Source: a virus
IMG/VR virus record: IMGVR_UViG_3300034073_002656
Coordinates: 1-38,193 of that record
DNA: 38,193 nucleotides
Strand: one strand, 5' to 3'
The notes under the pieces are model-generated. The model worked only from the letters and a program-made list of their open reading frames with translations. It was not told where the DNA came from and ran no database searches. Each line of letters opens with the position of its first letter. Position 1 is the first letter of the stretch. Below, in pieces: positions 15,484 to 24,876 of the stretch. The position numbers were made by a program, and so were the translations under genes.

Positions 15484-16769
15484 TGATTACTAGAGATAAA
15501 TTACAAAATAGACCCATGAACTTTTTGGGTGGTCTTTTCGGCGGAAGCTCTGGGGCTAACTGGCAAGCAGAATATGCTGCAAGTCCCGCTCAAGCACAGC
15601 AGCTATACAATCAACAACAACAAGCCTTAAGAAACCAACAAGCATTTACTCAAGCGCTTCAAATGCAAACTCCACAAGCTATTCAACAACAAATGATGCT
15701 TGGAAGAGAATTATCAGGAGCTGTTCAAGGACAAGGACCAAGTGTCGCGCAAGCGCAATTAGCAGAGACGACAGGGCAGAACGTTGCAAGACAAGGCGCG
15801 ATGTTAGCTGGACAAAGAGGAGCAAGCGCCAACGTTGGTTTAATGGGAAGAAACATTGCTCAACAAGCTGCTCAAACGCAACAACAAGCGGCAGGACAAG
15901 CAGCAACTCTAAGAGCACAAGAACAATTAGCAGCAAGACAGCAATTAGCAGCATTATCGGGACAACAATTAGGACAAGTTCAAGGCGCTCAGCAATTAGG
16001 AATACAGGGAACAACAGCAGCACAGCAAAACATTTTAGATGCAATCGCACGAAGAAATGCAACTCAAGCAGCAATAGCTTCTGGTAATCAACAATTTCAA
16101 TCTGGACTTGTTGGCGGTTTGATTGGAGGGGTTGGACAGGTTATTGGACTTGCAGAGGGTGGCGAAGTTACAAAAGACAAAGAAGACGAAAAAGAAAAAG
16201 AAGAAACAGCAGGACAAAGGTTTGCAAAAGGTTTTCAATCAGGAATGATGGGCGCCCAAACAAATTACCAAACTGGAGCACAAGCGGGCATGGGTGCCGG
16301 TAAAGCTGTTGGAAGCGCATTAGCTGGGTTATTTAAACCTGGAGTTAAAGGTCAAACTCAAGGCGGATATGCTGGAGCAAATTTAGGTGTACCAACTCAA
16401 ATGCCCGCTCCTGTAAATCCCATGGTAACGCCGCAGACAATCGGGCAAATGCAAATACCACAATACCAACCAGGATTTGCCGAAGGCGGTAAAGTTCCCG
16501 CCATGGTAAGCCCCGGTGAAAAATACTTGCCACCGCAAGAAGTAAAAAAGGTAGCAGCCGGACAAAAAGAACCCCATAAGGCCGGAGTAAAAATCCCAGG
16601 ACAAGCAAAGGTTGCTGGAGACAGTCTTAAAAACGATACGGTTCCAATGACGCTTGAAGAAGGCGGAATTGTAATTCCAAGAAGTGTCATGAACTCTAAA
16701 GACCCAGCAGAACAGGCAAGAAAGTTTGTAGCAGCCGTTCTTGCAAAAAAACAATCAAAGAGGAAGTAA
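15483..16769 (+). CDS. Gln/Ala/Gly-rich internal virion protein
   Basis: A 428-aa protein. Residues about 30-200 are very rich in Gln and Ala (QQQQALRNQQAF; QQAAQTQQQAAGQAATL), predicted as a long helix. A glycine-rich hydrophobic stretch (GLVGGLIGGVGQVIGLAEGG) follows, then a charged KDKEDEKEKEE segment. The C-terminus carries AEGGKVPAMVSPGEKYLP and DSLKNDTVPMTLEEGGIVIPRSVM, a motif pair widespread in phage structural proteins. A DNA-ejection or tape-measure-like role is inferred. The start overlaps the previous stop (TAATG); Met12 is a possible alternative start. Confidence 0.68.
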   Translation: MITRDKLQNRPMNFLGGLFGGSSGANWQAEYAASPAQAQQLYNQQQQALRNQQAFTQALQMQTPQAIQQQMMLGRELSGAVQGQGPSVAQAQLAETTGQNVARQGAMLAGQRGASANVGLMGRNIAQQAAQTQQQAAGQAATLRAQEQLAARQQLAALSGQQLGQVQGAQQLGIQGTTAAQQNILDAIARRNATQAAIASGNQQFQSGLVGGLIGGVGQVIGLAEGGEVTKDKEDEKEKEETAGQRFAKGFQSGMMGAQTNYQTGAQAGMGAGKAVGSALAGLFKPGVKGQTQGGYAGANLGVPTQMPAPVNPMVTPQTIGQMQIPQYQPGFAEGGKVPAMVSPGEKYLPPQEVKKVAAGQKEPHKAGVKIPGQAKVAGDSLKNDTVPMTLEEGGIVIPRSVMNSKDPAEQARKFVAAVLAKKQSKRK

Positions 16770-16770
16770 A

Positions 16771-18537
16771 ATGCAAGACCTGTATAAGGGCTTTAAAAAA
16801 ATTAATGAGGATGATTCTCGTGCCGTATTAAAGCATGAAAACGGTCATGAGCTTGTCATTGCTAAGGGTGGTATAAGCAAAAAACAAAGAAGGGCTTTAG
16901 ACAAATTACCTATTCACCAAGCAGAAGGAACGCCGACAGAAGAAGAAAATCAAATGCCGGTGCCTGAGTTGGATTCAGGAGATGCCCTAAAAAACATTGG
17001 CGCACAAATTACTGAGGCTGTTGCGCAAAAAGTAATTCAAGGCGCAGAAGAAAGCATTAGCCCACAACAAATTGCTGCTATGCCAGAGCCCACGGCAACA
17101 GACGTTGCAACTGGAGAGCCTGTGTATCGCGGCGCTGGGGCAACTCCAGCCGAAGAGCCGGGTCCCAGATTTGCTCCTAAAGGGCCATTGCCCCCGGGTC
17201 CTTTGGCCTCAATAAATCCGTTAAATGTTCCAGATTATTTGCCAGGAGAAACCGGTGATCAATATGCTGCAAGAAAGCAAAGAGAATATGATGAATACCA
17301 GGCAGCACAAAGGGGCGAAGTAAGAGAACCTGTTGCCATGGAGCCTGGAGAACAAGGGCCCGGAATCTTGGGCGCAGCCGCTCCGTCTTTACAAGAGCCT
17401 GTACCAACAACAACAGAAGAAGTGGCGGAACAAGTAGAGCCAACGCCAGAAAGACGGCCATTAGATTTAAGTAGGCCACTGCAAGCGCCCGCAATAGTAA
17501 GAAGTCCAGAAGAAGTAATGGTTGACCCAAATGTCAGTGAAGCAGACAGGGCCAATGCATTTATTATGGCAGCTCAAAACGTGCAGGCGAGAATAGAACA
17601 AGCGGATTTGGATTTTAGAGCAGAAATGAGAAAACCAGAAAATCAAATTAATCCAGATAGGCTTTACGAAAATATGTCTACTGGAAAAAAGATTAGAACC
17701 ATGATTGGAATTTTGTTGGGTGGCGCAGCCGGAGGAATATTGCGACAAGAAAATCCTGTCATGGCAATGCTAAATAAACAGATTGAAAGAGACATTGAAT
17801 CGCAGAGGGCATCCCGCGCTGATAAAATGAATTTGTATAAGCAAAATTTGGATATTCTTAAAGACGGTAGGGCTGCTTATTTTCAAACCGCAACACAACT
17901 TCGAGGAATTGTGGAAATGAGGTTGCAAGACGCCAAATTGAAATTAGACCCAAATAATATTGCAGGCAGAACTGCTATCGATGCTGCTATTGCTGAAAAT
18001 AGGCTTAAGGCTCAACAAGCAAAAGAGGGCCTGGCAAAATTTGAAATGAGAAAGGCTTATGATCAAGCACAACAAGAAGGAAAACTAATTGAGGTGCCCG
18101 ATCGACTTGATGAAAGATTGGAATCCGCAGTAAGGGTAACTGACCAAAAAGGAAGGTCTGTAAAGCTATATGCAAGAAACAAAGGTGCGGTTTCTGACCT
18201 ACAAAAAAGAAGTGATGCGATTGCCGCAGCAGAATCTGCGTTAAGAAGAATTATAGATTTTAATAACAAATACGGTAGACAGCTAGAGGTTGCAGGAATT
18301 GATGTATTAGGAGAAATGCCGGCGGCGGCAGAGGCTTTAAATGCAGAGGCAAGAATTGCGATTAGTTCATTGCTATCAACCGGACAAATAAGCGAAAGAA
18401 ACGTTAAGCTTTTTGAAGACATTTTACCAAAAGCCGGACAAATTAAATTATCAGACGCGGCACAAAAGGCAGCTCAGTCTGCAAAGTTATTAAAGGACAT
18501 GAAAGACCTTTTAATTAAAAACAATTTAACCAGGTAA
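16771..18537 (+). CDS. Putative internal virion protein (588 aa)
   Basis: Start chosen at the ATG after AGAGGAAG; an in-frame TTG at 16741 lies inside the previous gene. Residues 1-50 form a basic domain (MQDLYKGFKKINEDDSRAV; AKGGISKKQRRALDK). A Pro/Glu-rich disordered part spans about 60-250. One hydrophobic Gly-rich segment (TMIGILLGGAAGGIL, about residue 315) could insert in a membrane. The remainder is helical. Together with its neighbours it fits a set of ejected internal proteins in a short-tailed phage, by context rather than recognised family. Confidence 0.62.
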   Translation: MQDLYKGFKKINEDDSRAVLKHENGHELVIAKGGISKKQRRALDKLPIHQAEGTPTEEENQMPVPELDSGDALKNIGAQITEAVAQKVIQGAEESISPQQIAAMPEPTATDVATGEPVYRGAGATPAEEPGPRFAPKGPLPPGPLASINPLNVPDYLPGETGDQYAARKQREYDEYQAAQRGEVREPVAMEPGEQGPGILGAAAPSLQEPVPTTTEEVAEQVEPTPERRPLDLSRPLQAPAIVRSPEEVMVDPNVSEADRANAFIMAAQNVQARIEQADLDFRAEMRKPENQINPDRLYENMSTGKKIRTMIGILLGGAAGGILRQENPVMAMLNKQIERDIESQRASRADKMNLYKQNLDILKDGRAAYFQTATQLRGIVEMRLQDAKLKLDPNNIAGRTAIDAAIAENRLKAQQAKEGLAKFEMRKAYDQAQQEGKLIEVPDRLDERLESAVRVTDQKGRSVKLYARNKGAVSDLQKRSDAIAAAESALRRIIDFNNKYGRQLEVAGIDVLGEMPAAAEALNAEARIAISSLLSTGQISERNVKLFEDILPKAGQIKLSDAAQKAAQSAKLLKDMKDLLIKNNLTR

Positions 18538-18539
18538 CC

Positions 18540-21479
18540 ATGGCCGATACACCAAACAAAATACCTTTACTTACTGGCGGGCAGCTTTACGAAGCAGTTT
18601 CAGAAGAAGCGGAATATTTAACAGGTCTTGGGTTTGAAACCGTTGCCCCAGAAGACGTCCCATTTTATCAAGCAAGCCAAACAGGTATTGGCGTATTAGA
18701 GGCGGGTGCCAGGGGTTTGTTTGGGCCACTCGCAACAGCTGCCGAAGTTGCTTTGGGAGTAGAACCGGAAGCAATTAAAAAAAGAGAAAAGATTTCTGTT
18801 GGCGAAGGGCTCTCTACAGCAATTGAGTTGGGCGGTTTAATACTTCCTGGGATGGCCATAACAAAAGCAGCATCCCTTGCCCAAAAAGGGGCCCAATTAC
18901 CAAATTATTTAAGTAGGCTTGCTACGGCTTCAAAATACACACTTGGCGGAGCTGCAGAAATTGCTGGAAGTGCAGCTGCCGCAGGAGTTGAAGGTCAAAT
19001 TGCACGTCTTACCACTAAATACGGACTTGAAAACGCTATATTTGGCGCAGCTGATGAGGTTGATAAATTGCTCTTGTCTGATGAACCACAAGACGCATTA
19101 CAAATTGCTGAAAACGTTGCAAGCGGCGCAGGGTTATCGTTTTTAATCGGGGCTGGACTTGGTGCCGGAGCCGGTAAAGTAAGTGAACTATGGAAGGCAA
19201 GAAAAGGCGGAAAAATTGCCCAAGTTTTAAACCAAGCAAAAAAAGATGCTGATCAGGTTATTACTGAAGCAGACATTTTGGCACAACAAGGAATCGTAAC
19301 ACCAAAAGTTCCGCCAACAGCAGAGGACTTAGGGCAAGCCGCTTCCCAAACGATCAAATCTTCTGATGATTTAATGAAGGTTGTAGAGGGGCTTCCAGAA
19401 TTAGAAAGCGTTCCATTAGAAACAAGAAAAATTGTTGAGGAAGCACAAGATAGGCTTAGGGCCCAGGGTTTATTAAAAATAGAAGCTCACGAAGGAATGC
19501 TTCGAGCATTAGAAGATGTAGAGCTTGCAAAGGTTTTAAATGTCGCAAAAGAGCGCGGCGATGATCTGGCAAAAGCACAAATTACGTTTGAACAGCACAT
19601 AAAAAAACAATCTGTTGAGGGGGTTGCTGACACAATAACTTCTTTATCCCCAAACCCAATTTCCGATTCAGTTCAAGCCGGTCAAAAGTTTGTTGATTTG
19701 GTAACTGACACATACGAAAAAACAAAAAAAGGATTTGAATCATTTTTTAAACAATTTGATACTGTTGGAACAAATAAACTTGATGACGTGTCGGCTCTCG
19801 CAACTTCTTTAGATCAATCTATTCCAGGCGTTGCAAACACTATAGAAATGCTTGAAGACGGAATTTTAAAATTAAAACCATATGATTCTACTTTCCCATA
19901 CTTAAGACAAACACACAGGGCAATTGGTGACGTTGTAAAAGCATTAAACAAAAAAGATTTAACCATTGGACAATTAAGATCTGTCAGAAAAAATTTAGAC
20001 AATTACTTAACCATGGCAACCCCGCCAGAAGCCCGTGGACAAATTTCTAGATTAAAAAAATCTTTAATGGACGTAATTCAAGATAACGTTCAAAAGGTGG
20101 ACGATAGCTTGCAGGTAAGAGAAAGCTTTAAGGCGTATAGACAAAATGAAGAATTTAGAGAAGCGCTTGAATCAATATTGGGCGGCAGATTTGGAGCTGA
20201 AGGAGTTTTAGAAAAACAAATAAAACCCGAAAACGTTTTAAAAAGACTTTTTGCAAATACGGTTGCCGTTCAGGATGCAAAAGCATTGCTTGGAGATAAA
20301 TGGAATAGTGTTCTTGCCGATTATTTAGCAATGGTAGAAAAATCGGTTATCGATAGAAACACTGGCGTTTTTAGTTCTGCAAACTTTAAAAACTTTCTTA
20401 AAAACAAAGAAGCCGTTTTAAAAGTTGCTTTTGAGGGTCAAGAACAAAAGCTTCAAAATCTTTATGATTGGAATGCTTTGATGAGAATCATTCCTGACAG
20501 AACTCCAGCAAACCCATCAAGGACGGCTCCAACGTTATTGGAGCTCGGAAAACAGTTGTTGGGAATCGGGGATTTATTAACGCCAACAGGGGCCGCTCAA
20601 AAAGCAGCTGACTTGGCAATGAACAAACTTAATCAACGCGCGATGAAACAAGGATTTGATTCGTTATTTAAAGACAAGGCAGCAAAGCCCGGCCTTGGAA
20701 TGTATCGATTTTTAGAATCAGCAAAAGAAGTAAGCGCCACAGCATTTGAGGCAATGCAGGATTTTATTAAGCAATCCGCAAAAGGCGCCTACTTAGTTAA
20801 AAATTCAGTAAACAGCATTTTTGAAGAAGAAAAGCCAAGCCCCGTAAAAGTTCCAAGTGAAAGAAGTTTGCAGTCTCTTGATAAAAAATTAATGGAAATG
20901 GAACAGGACATGGAGCAGATTTTAGATGCCGGAGGAGATGTTGGTTATTATATGCCAGAACAAAACACGGCCATCGGTGTTATCAATGCAAGGGTCATGA
21001 ATTATTTGGCTTCTCAAAGACCCGGGGTAAAGCAAGCCGGTTTGTTAAACGTTGAAAGACAACCGACAAAACCAGAAATGCAAAAGTATTACAGAACTTT
21101 GCAAATTGCAGAACAGCCCGCCATGGTTTTAAAAAGAATTAAAGAAGGAAGTTTAATTTCTAAAGACGTGCAAGACATTCAAGCGATGTACCCAGAATCA
21201 TACAATTATTTTTTAAATGTTTTGACCGAAGAAATTATCGATAGAAAATCAGAAAATAAGCCCATACCGTTTAGAACAAGAAAATCATTGTCTTTGTTCT
21301 GTGGAATGCCACTAGACACAACTTTAACACCACAAGCAATACAGGCAGCGCAAAGCACATTTGCTCCTAAAAACTTGCCGCCCCCTCAAACTCCACAATT
21401 TGCCCCAAAATCGGGAAGAAAGTCTCAAGTTCCTTCTTTGACTGAAACAGAGCAGCAAAGACGTCAAAGACAAGATTAG
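18540..21479 (+). CDS. Large internal virion / DNA-ejection protein (979 aa)
   Basis: Starts two bases after the previous stop. It has two hydrophobic Gly/Ala-rich segments, about residues 91-112 (LSTAIELGGLILPGMAITKA) and 192-213 (VASGAGLSFLIGAGLGAGAG), that could cross a membrane, followed by some 700 residues of Lys/Glu-rich helix. Size, position after the other internal proteins and this hydrophobic-then-helical layout fit the largest ejection protein of a podovirus. No transglycosylase or protease motif is seen. Codon use is A-rich as in 15483-18537. Confidence 0.62.
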   Translation: MADTPNKIPLLTGGQLYEAVSEEAEYLTGLGFETVAPEDVPFYQASQTGIGVLEAGARGLFGPLATAAEVALGVEPEAIKKREKISVGEGLSTAIELGGLILPGMAITKAASLAQKGAQLPNYLSRLATASKYTLGGAAEIAGSAAAAGVEGQIARLTTKYGLENAIFGAADEVDKLLLSDEPQDALQIAENVASGAGLSFLIGAGLGAGAGKVSELWKARKGGKIAQVLNQAKKDADQVITEADILAQQGIVTPKVPPTAEDLGQAASQTIKSSDDLMKVVEGLPELESVPLETRKIVEEAQDRLRAQGLLKIEAHEGMLRALEDVELAKVLNVAKERGDDLAKAQITFEQHIKKQSVEGVADTITSLSPNPISDSVQAGQKFVDLVTDTYEKTKKGFESFFKQFDTVGTNKLDDVSALATSLDQSIPGVANTIEMLEDGILKLKPYDSTFPYLRQTHRAIGDVVKALNKKDLTIGQLRSVRKNLDNYLTMATPPEARGQISRLKKSLMDVIQDNVQKVDDSLQVRESFKAYRQNEEFREALESILGGRFGAEGVLEKQIKPENVLKRLFANTVAVQDAKALLGDKWNSVLADYLAMVEKSVIDRNTGVFSSANFKNFLKNKEAVLKVAFEGQEQKLQNLYDWNALMRIIPDRTPANPSRTAPTLLELGKQLLGIGDLLTPTGAAQKAADLAMNKLNQRAMKQGFDSLFKDKAAKPGLGMYRFLESAKEVSATAFEAMQDFIKQSAKGAYLVKNSVNSIFEEEKPSPVKVPSERSLQSLDKKLMEMEQDMEQILDAGGDVGYYMPEQNTAIGVINARVMNYLASQRPGVKQAGLLNVERQPTKPEMQKYYRTLQIAEQPAMVLKRIKEGSLISKDVQDIQAMYPESYNYFLNVLTEEIIDRKSENKPIPFRTRKSLSLFCGMPLDTTLTPQAIQAAQSTFAPKNLPPPQTPQFAPKSGRKSQVPSLTETEQQRRQRQD

Positions 21480-21506
21480 TTTGGCGCAAAAAACCAGTTG
21501 TATAAG
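21480..21506 (+). promoter_or_regulatory. Late promoter-like 27-nt motif, copy C
   Basis: Third copy of the family described at 1548, matching copy B at 22 of 27 positions. It begins at the base after the stop of the ejection protein gene and precedes the fibre cluster. In this copy the 3' part reads TTGTATAAG, closest of the four to an extended -10 box. Confidence 0.65.
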
Positions 21507-21510
21507 TAGG

Positions 21511-21534
21511 CCCACAAGGCCCTAACCCACAAGG
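21511..21534 (+). repeat. Direct repeat CCCACAAGG in the leader of the fibre cluster
   Basis: CCCACAAGG occurs at 21511-21519 and 21526-21534, 15 bases apart. The second copy holds the Shine-Dalgarno (AAGGA at 21531-21535) of the gene at 21545. The first may be a decoy ribosome site or a chance repeat. Confidence 0.45.
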
Positions 21535-21544
21535 ACGGTTCAAA

Positions 21545-21931
21545 ATGTCTTCAAGAGTTCTTTTAAAGCCCCAAAAAGTCATGGACGCTGTAGTAGCTGA
21601 TCAGAATAGAACAAGCCTTGTTACAAACGTAAATATGATTTCGCTAGCCTCCTACACAATTGCCTGGGGAAATAGCGTTACCGGCGATTTTGATGTTGAA
21701 GTATCTAACGACTACATTGCACCCGTCGGCGTGCAACCAGAGCAAATAGATTCTGGTACCTGGGTTCCTGTTACTCTTAGCACTCCAGTCTCGGCTTCTG
21801 GAACCGCTGACACAGCTTTTATTGATGTTGCTTTAACCGGAGCAGCTTACATCCGATTGAAATTTACTGATACAAGCGGCGGCGCTGGCACTGGTACAAT
21901 TACGGCAACACTTGCAGGGAAGGTTAGCTAA
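21545..21931 (+). CDS. Small beta-sandwich fibre-associated protein, copy 1
   Basis: A 128-aa protein with an all-beta pattern ending in DSGTWVPVTLS, AAYIRLKFTDTSGG and GTGTITATLAGKVS. The same end pattern recurs in the 118-aa protein at 24877, and both sit directly ahead of a long fibre gene, so they look like paralogues. A role as fibre-binding chaperone, collar or carbohydrate-binding module is possible; no family is recognised. Coupled to the fibre gene by TAATG. Confidence 0.65.
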   Translation: MSSRVLLKPQKVMDAVVADQNRTSLVTNVNMISLASYTIAWGNSVTGDFDVEVSNDYIAPVGVQPEQIDSGTWVPVTLSTPVSASGTADTAFIDVALTGAAYIRLKFTDTSGGAGTGTITATLAGKVS

Positions 21932-24864
21932 TGCCTACTTACTCAAAATATTCTCCTGTTGGCGGCGGGGGCGGTGGAATTACATCTATTAATGGCGATA
22001 CAACAGCGGCTCAATTGATTGTCGGCGGTACAGGAATCAGCGTTGCAACAGCCCTTGGCACAACGACAATTACAAATACTTCTCCTGCTCCAGCTACTGG
22101 AAACCTAACAGAAACGATTTCAAGTATTTTAACCATTACTGGCGGAACGGGTGCAGTAGTGGGAAGCGGTACCACGATTCAAGTATTGCAAGCAGGAGCT
22201 GCGCAAGACGGGTTTTTATCTTCAACCGACTGGAACACTTTTAACAACAAGCAAAATACTCTTTCTTTTGGAAATCTTACCGAAACAGTTTCTTCTGTTT
22301 TAACAATTACTGGCGGAACCGGAGCGGTCATTGGTTCTGGCACAACCATTCAAATGTCACAGGCTGGGGCCGGAAGTGACGGCTATTTATCAAGCACCGA
22401 TTGGAATACTTTTAATAATAAACAACCTGCTGGAACTTACGTCACAAGCGTTACTGGAAGCGCTCCTATTGCAAGTTCTGGGGGTACAACTCCCGCAATT
22501 TCAATTACTCAATCGGGCGTAGCAACTGACGGATATTTATCTTCAACAGATTGGAATACGTTTAACAATAAAGCAACCTATCCTGCTTTTTCTGATGACC
22601 AAGTTTTGTATTCAACAACCACTGGCGCTGAATGGAGAATTGTAGGAACCGGATCAACTACAGCTGCATATCCGACTGATACTGTTATTGTGGGAAGAAC
22701 TAAGCCCGCTGGATTAACCGGAGTTGGAAACTTTATTATTGGTGATGGGGCTCTTAATTCTTTAACCACACAAACAAACAACATAGCAATCGGCAAAAAT
22801 GCCGCTTCCTTGGTTGCAAACACAGGCCTTGTTGGAAACACGATTGCCATTGGTTTTGAAGCGTTAAAAAATGCAACCGCTTCTTATCAAGATGCTTCTG
22901 CCTCTTCTTTTGGATCGATTTGTATTGGATATCAGGCTGGCTCTAACATAACTTTATCATACGGAAATCTATATGTTGGTTATCAAGCTGGTAGAGGAGC
23001 GGGTAGACACGATGCCAATGTAGCGGTTGGACACTTATCTGGAAATGCAGGAGCCGGTAACACTTGTGTCGGAACTGGCGCCGGATTAAGCTCTACTAAT
23101 TTTTCGATGACTGCAATTGGATTCTCAGCTTTACGAGCTGCGAACGCTTTATCTAATTCTGCTTTGGGTTCTCAAGCGGGAAGGGCCATAACTAGCGGAA
23201 GTCACAATACGTTAATCGGAACAGACACCTGTTTTTATACCGGAGCAGGTGGAATTAATTTAACAACCGGAAATTCTAACACCTTGCTTGGAACTGAATC
23301 GGCAACGTTAGCAAATAATTCTGTTGGTGCAATTTCCCTGGGCAGAAGAGCTGCGGCAGCCTCAAAAGAGTTTGCTGTTGGTTCTGATGCATATGACATA
23401 GAAACCGTTCTACTTGGTCGAGGCGGAGCATCTCAAACTGTAGCCAATGCTGTAAAGATTCAGACCATGCGTGCTTCTGGAACAGATACCAGCATGACCG
23501 TTGGTACTTTAACCCTTGCTGGAGCACAGGGAACGGGCACGGGGGCAGGGGGAGATGTTATCATTGCAACAGCTCCTGCAGGCGCTTCTGGATCTTCTCT
23601 TAATTCTCATGTGGATAGATTAAAAGTTACTGCAAGCGGAGAAACTCAACTTCTAGGCTCAACCTCTGGTTATGTAGGTCTTTCATCTCCTGCGGCCCCA
23701 ACTTCTTATTCTTTGGTTCTTCCAAGTGCTCAAGGCGCTGCAAGTTCGGTTCTCACAAACGACGGTTCTGGAAACTTAAGCTGGACCGCTGCTTCATCAC
23801 CTTCACTTCAAACATATTTTGGCGATGGCTCTGACGGTTCTTTAACCGTGACTACATCAAGCACAACAAGCGGGCCGCTTGTTAGTGGCGCACTAACCAG
23901 AGATGCTTATTTTGATAATTTAACTATTTCCGGCTCTGGGCAAATTTTTACAAATGGCTGGAGAATTTACGTTAGGGGCACTCTTGATATAACTAATGCT
24001 GGTACTTTTGCAATTAATTACACTGGATTTAATGGCGTAGATGCACTGACAAATACCGGCGGTTCCGCCCCAGTAGCTCAAGGAAATGCTGGTTTTGTAG
24101 CGGGTAATTACCAGGGAAAAGCAGGCACAAACGGAACGACGGGAGCGGGTTCTGCTGGAGTTTCTGGCACTGGGCCTATTGCTGGAAATAGCGGTGGTGC
24201 TGGTCTTGGTGGGCCGGGCGGAAGTGGTGCCGCGGGTTCTGGGGGATCGGCTGGGACCGCCCCGCCAAGTCCGGGGCGAGCGATTATAAGAAAACAAACA
24301 GATTTGCTTTTAGCAATTAGTTCAATTGGCCCACTCGCTCTTGCTGGGGGGGCTGTTGGAGGAAGTGGGGCGAGCGGAGCGGGAAATGGGTCTTCGGGTG
24401 CTGGCGGTGGCGGTGGAGGTTCTGGAAACAGTGGAGGCGTCGTTTACATTGCTGCAAATGAAATTGATCGGGGCGCAAGCACTGCTGCTGGAGCAATTAA
24501 TGCAAGGGGGGGGAGTGGCGGAGATGGCGGTAACATTGCCGGTTCCAACTGTGGCGGTGGCGGCGGCGGTGGAGGAAGTGGCGGAGGTTATGTTTATTTG
24601 TATTACGCAAGCTTAGCGGGAAGCACTGCAACAAATGCGATTATTGTGAGCGGGGGAGACGGCGGTGATGGCGGAAACGGTGTTGGGACTGGAACCGGGG
24701 GCACTGGAGGATCTGGCGGCGGCGGTGGATGTATTTTAATTTTGGATTTATCAACCGGATCTGCAACAAGCGTTGAAGGAACCGCCGGAAGCGTTGGAAC
24801 CGGACCCTCTGGAACGCTAGGCGGATCGGGTGGAGCCGGAGCAACAACACAAGCAAACTTGTAA
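21931..24864 (+). CDS. Large tail fibre with repeat shaft, YadA-head-like repeats and polyglycine tip
   Basis: A 977-aa protein. Residues about 45-215 contain three repeats, each ending DG(Y/F)LSSTDWNTFNNK, the first two preceded by NLTET-(I/V)-SS...LTITGGTGAV. Residues about 250-490 hold YadA-head-like repeats (NIAIGKNAASL, SICIGYQAGSNI, NVAVGHLSGNAG, NTLIGTD), as in left-handed beta-roll adhesins. Then follow a block shared with the 25237 fibre (NAVKIQTMRASGTDT; AGGDVIIATAP) and an end of about 240 residues in Gly-rich runs. The tip resembles polyglycine-II adhesin tips such as those of T-even gp38-type adhesins in style only. Poly-G runs at 24346-24352 and 24506-24513 lie inside the tip-coding part. 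Confidence 0.82.
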   Translation: MPTYSKYSPVGGGGGGITSINGDTTAAQLIVGGTGISVATALGTTTITNTSPAPATGNLTETISSILTITGGTGAVVGSGTTIQVLQAGAAQDGFLSSTDWNTFNNKQNTLSFGNLTETVSSVLTITGGTGAVIGSGTTIQMSQAGAGSDGYLSSTDWNTFNNKQPAGTYVTSVTGSAPIASSGGTTPAISITQSGVATDGYLSSTDWNTFNNKATYPAFSDDQVLYSTTTGAEWRIVGTGSTTAAYPTDTVIVGRTKPAGLTGVGNFIIGDGALNSLTTQTNNIAIGKNAASLVANTGLVGNTIAIGFEALKNATASYQDASASSFGSICIGYQAGSNITLSYGNLYVGYQAGRGAGRHDANVAVGHLSGNAGAGNTCVGTGAGLSSTNFSMTAIGFSALRAANALSNSALGSQAGRAITSGSHNTLIGTDTCFYTGAGGINLTTGNSNTLLGTESATLANNSVGAISLGRRAAAASKEFAVGSDAYDIETVLLGRGGASQTVANAVKIQTMRASGTDTSMTVGTLTLAGAQGTGTGAGGDVIIATAPAGASGSSLNSHVDRLKVTASGETQLLGSTSGYVGLSSPAAPTSYSLVLPSAQGAASSVLTNDGSGNLSWTAASSPSLQTYFGDGSDGSLTVTTSSTTSGPLVSGALTRDAYFDNLTISGSGQIFTNGWRIYVRGTLDITNAGTFAINYTGFNGVDALTNTGGSAPVAQGNAGFVAGNYQGKAGTNGTTGAGSAGVSGTGPIAGNSGGAGLGGPGGSGAAGSGGSAGTAPPSPGRAIIRKQTDLLLAISSIGPLALAGGAVGGSGASGAGNGSSGAGGGGGGSGNSGGVVYIAANEIDRGASTAAGAINARGGSGGDGGNIAGSNCGGGGGGGGSGGGYVYLYYASLAGSTATNAIIVSGGDGGDGGNGVGTGTGGTGGSGGGGGCILILDLSTGSATSVEGTAGSVGTGPSGTLGGSGGAGATTQANL

Positions 24865-24876
24865 AAAGGAAAAACA

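Noticed and set aside
22200-22570. CRISPR-like or mobile-element repeats in the fibre gene
   Set aside because: They encode repeated protein units in frame (STDWNTFNNK) and diverge at silent positions, so they are protein repeats.
24326-24616. Second + strand open frame inside the polyglycine tip region
   Set aside because: Frame shadow of Gly codons giving a Leu/Val/Glu-rich product without a ribosome site.
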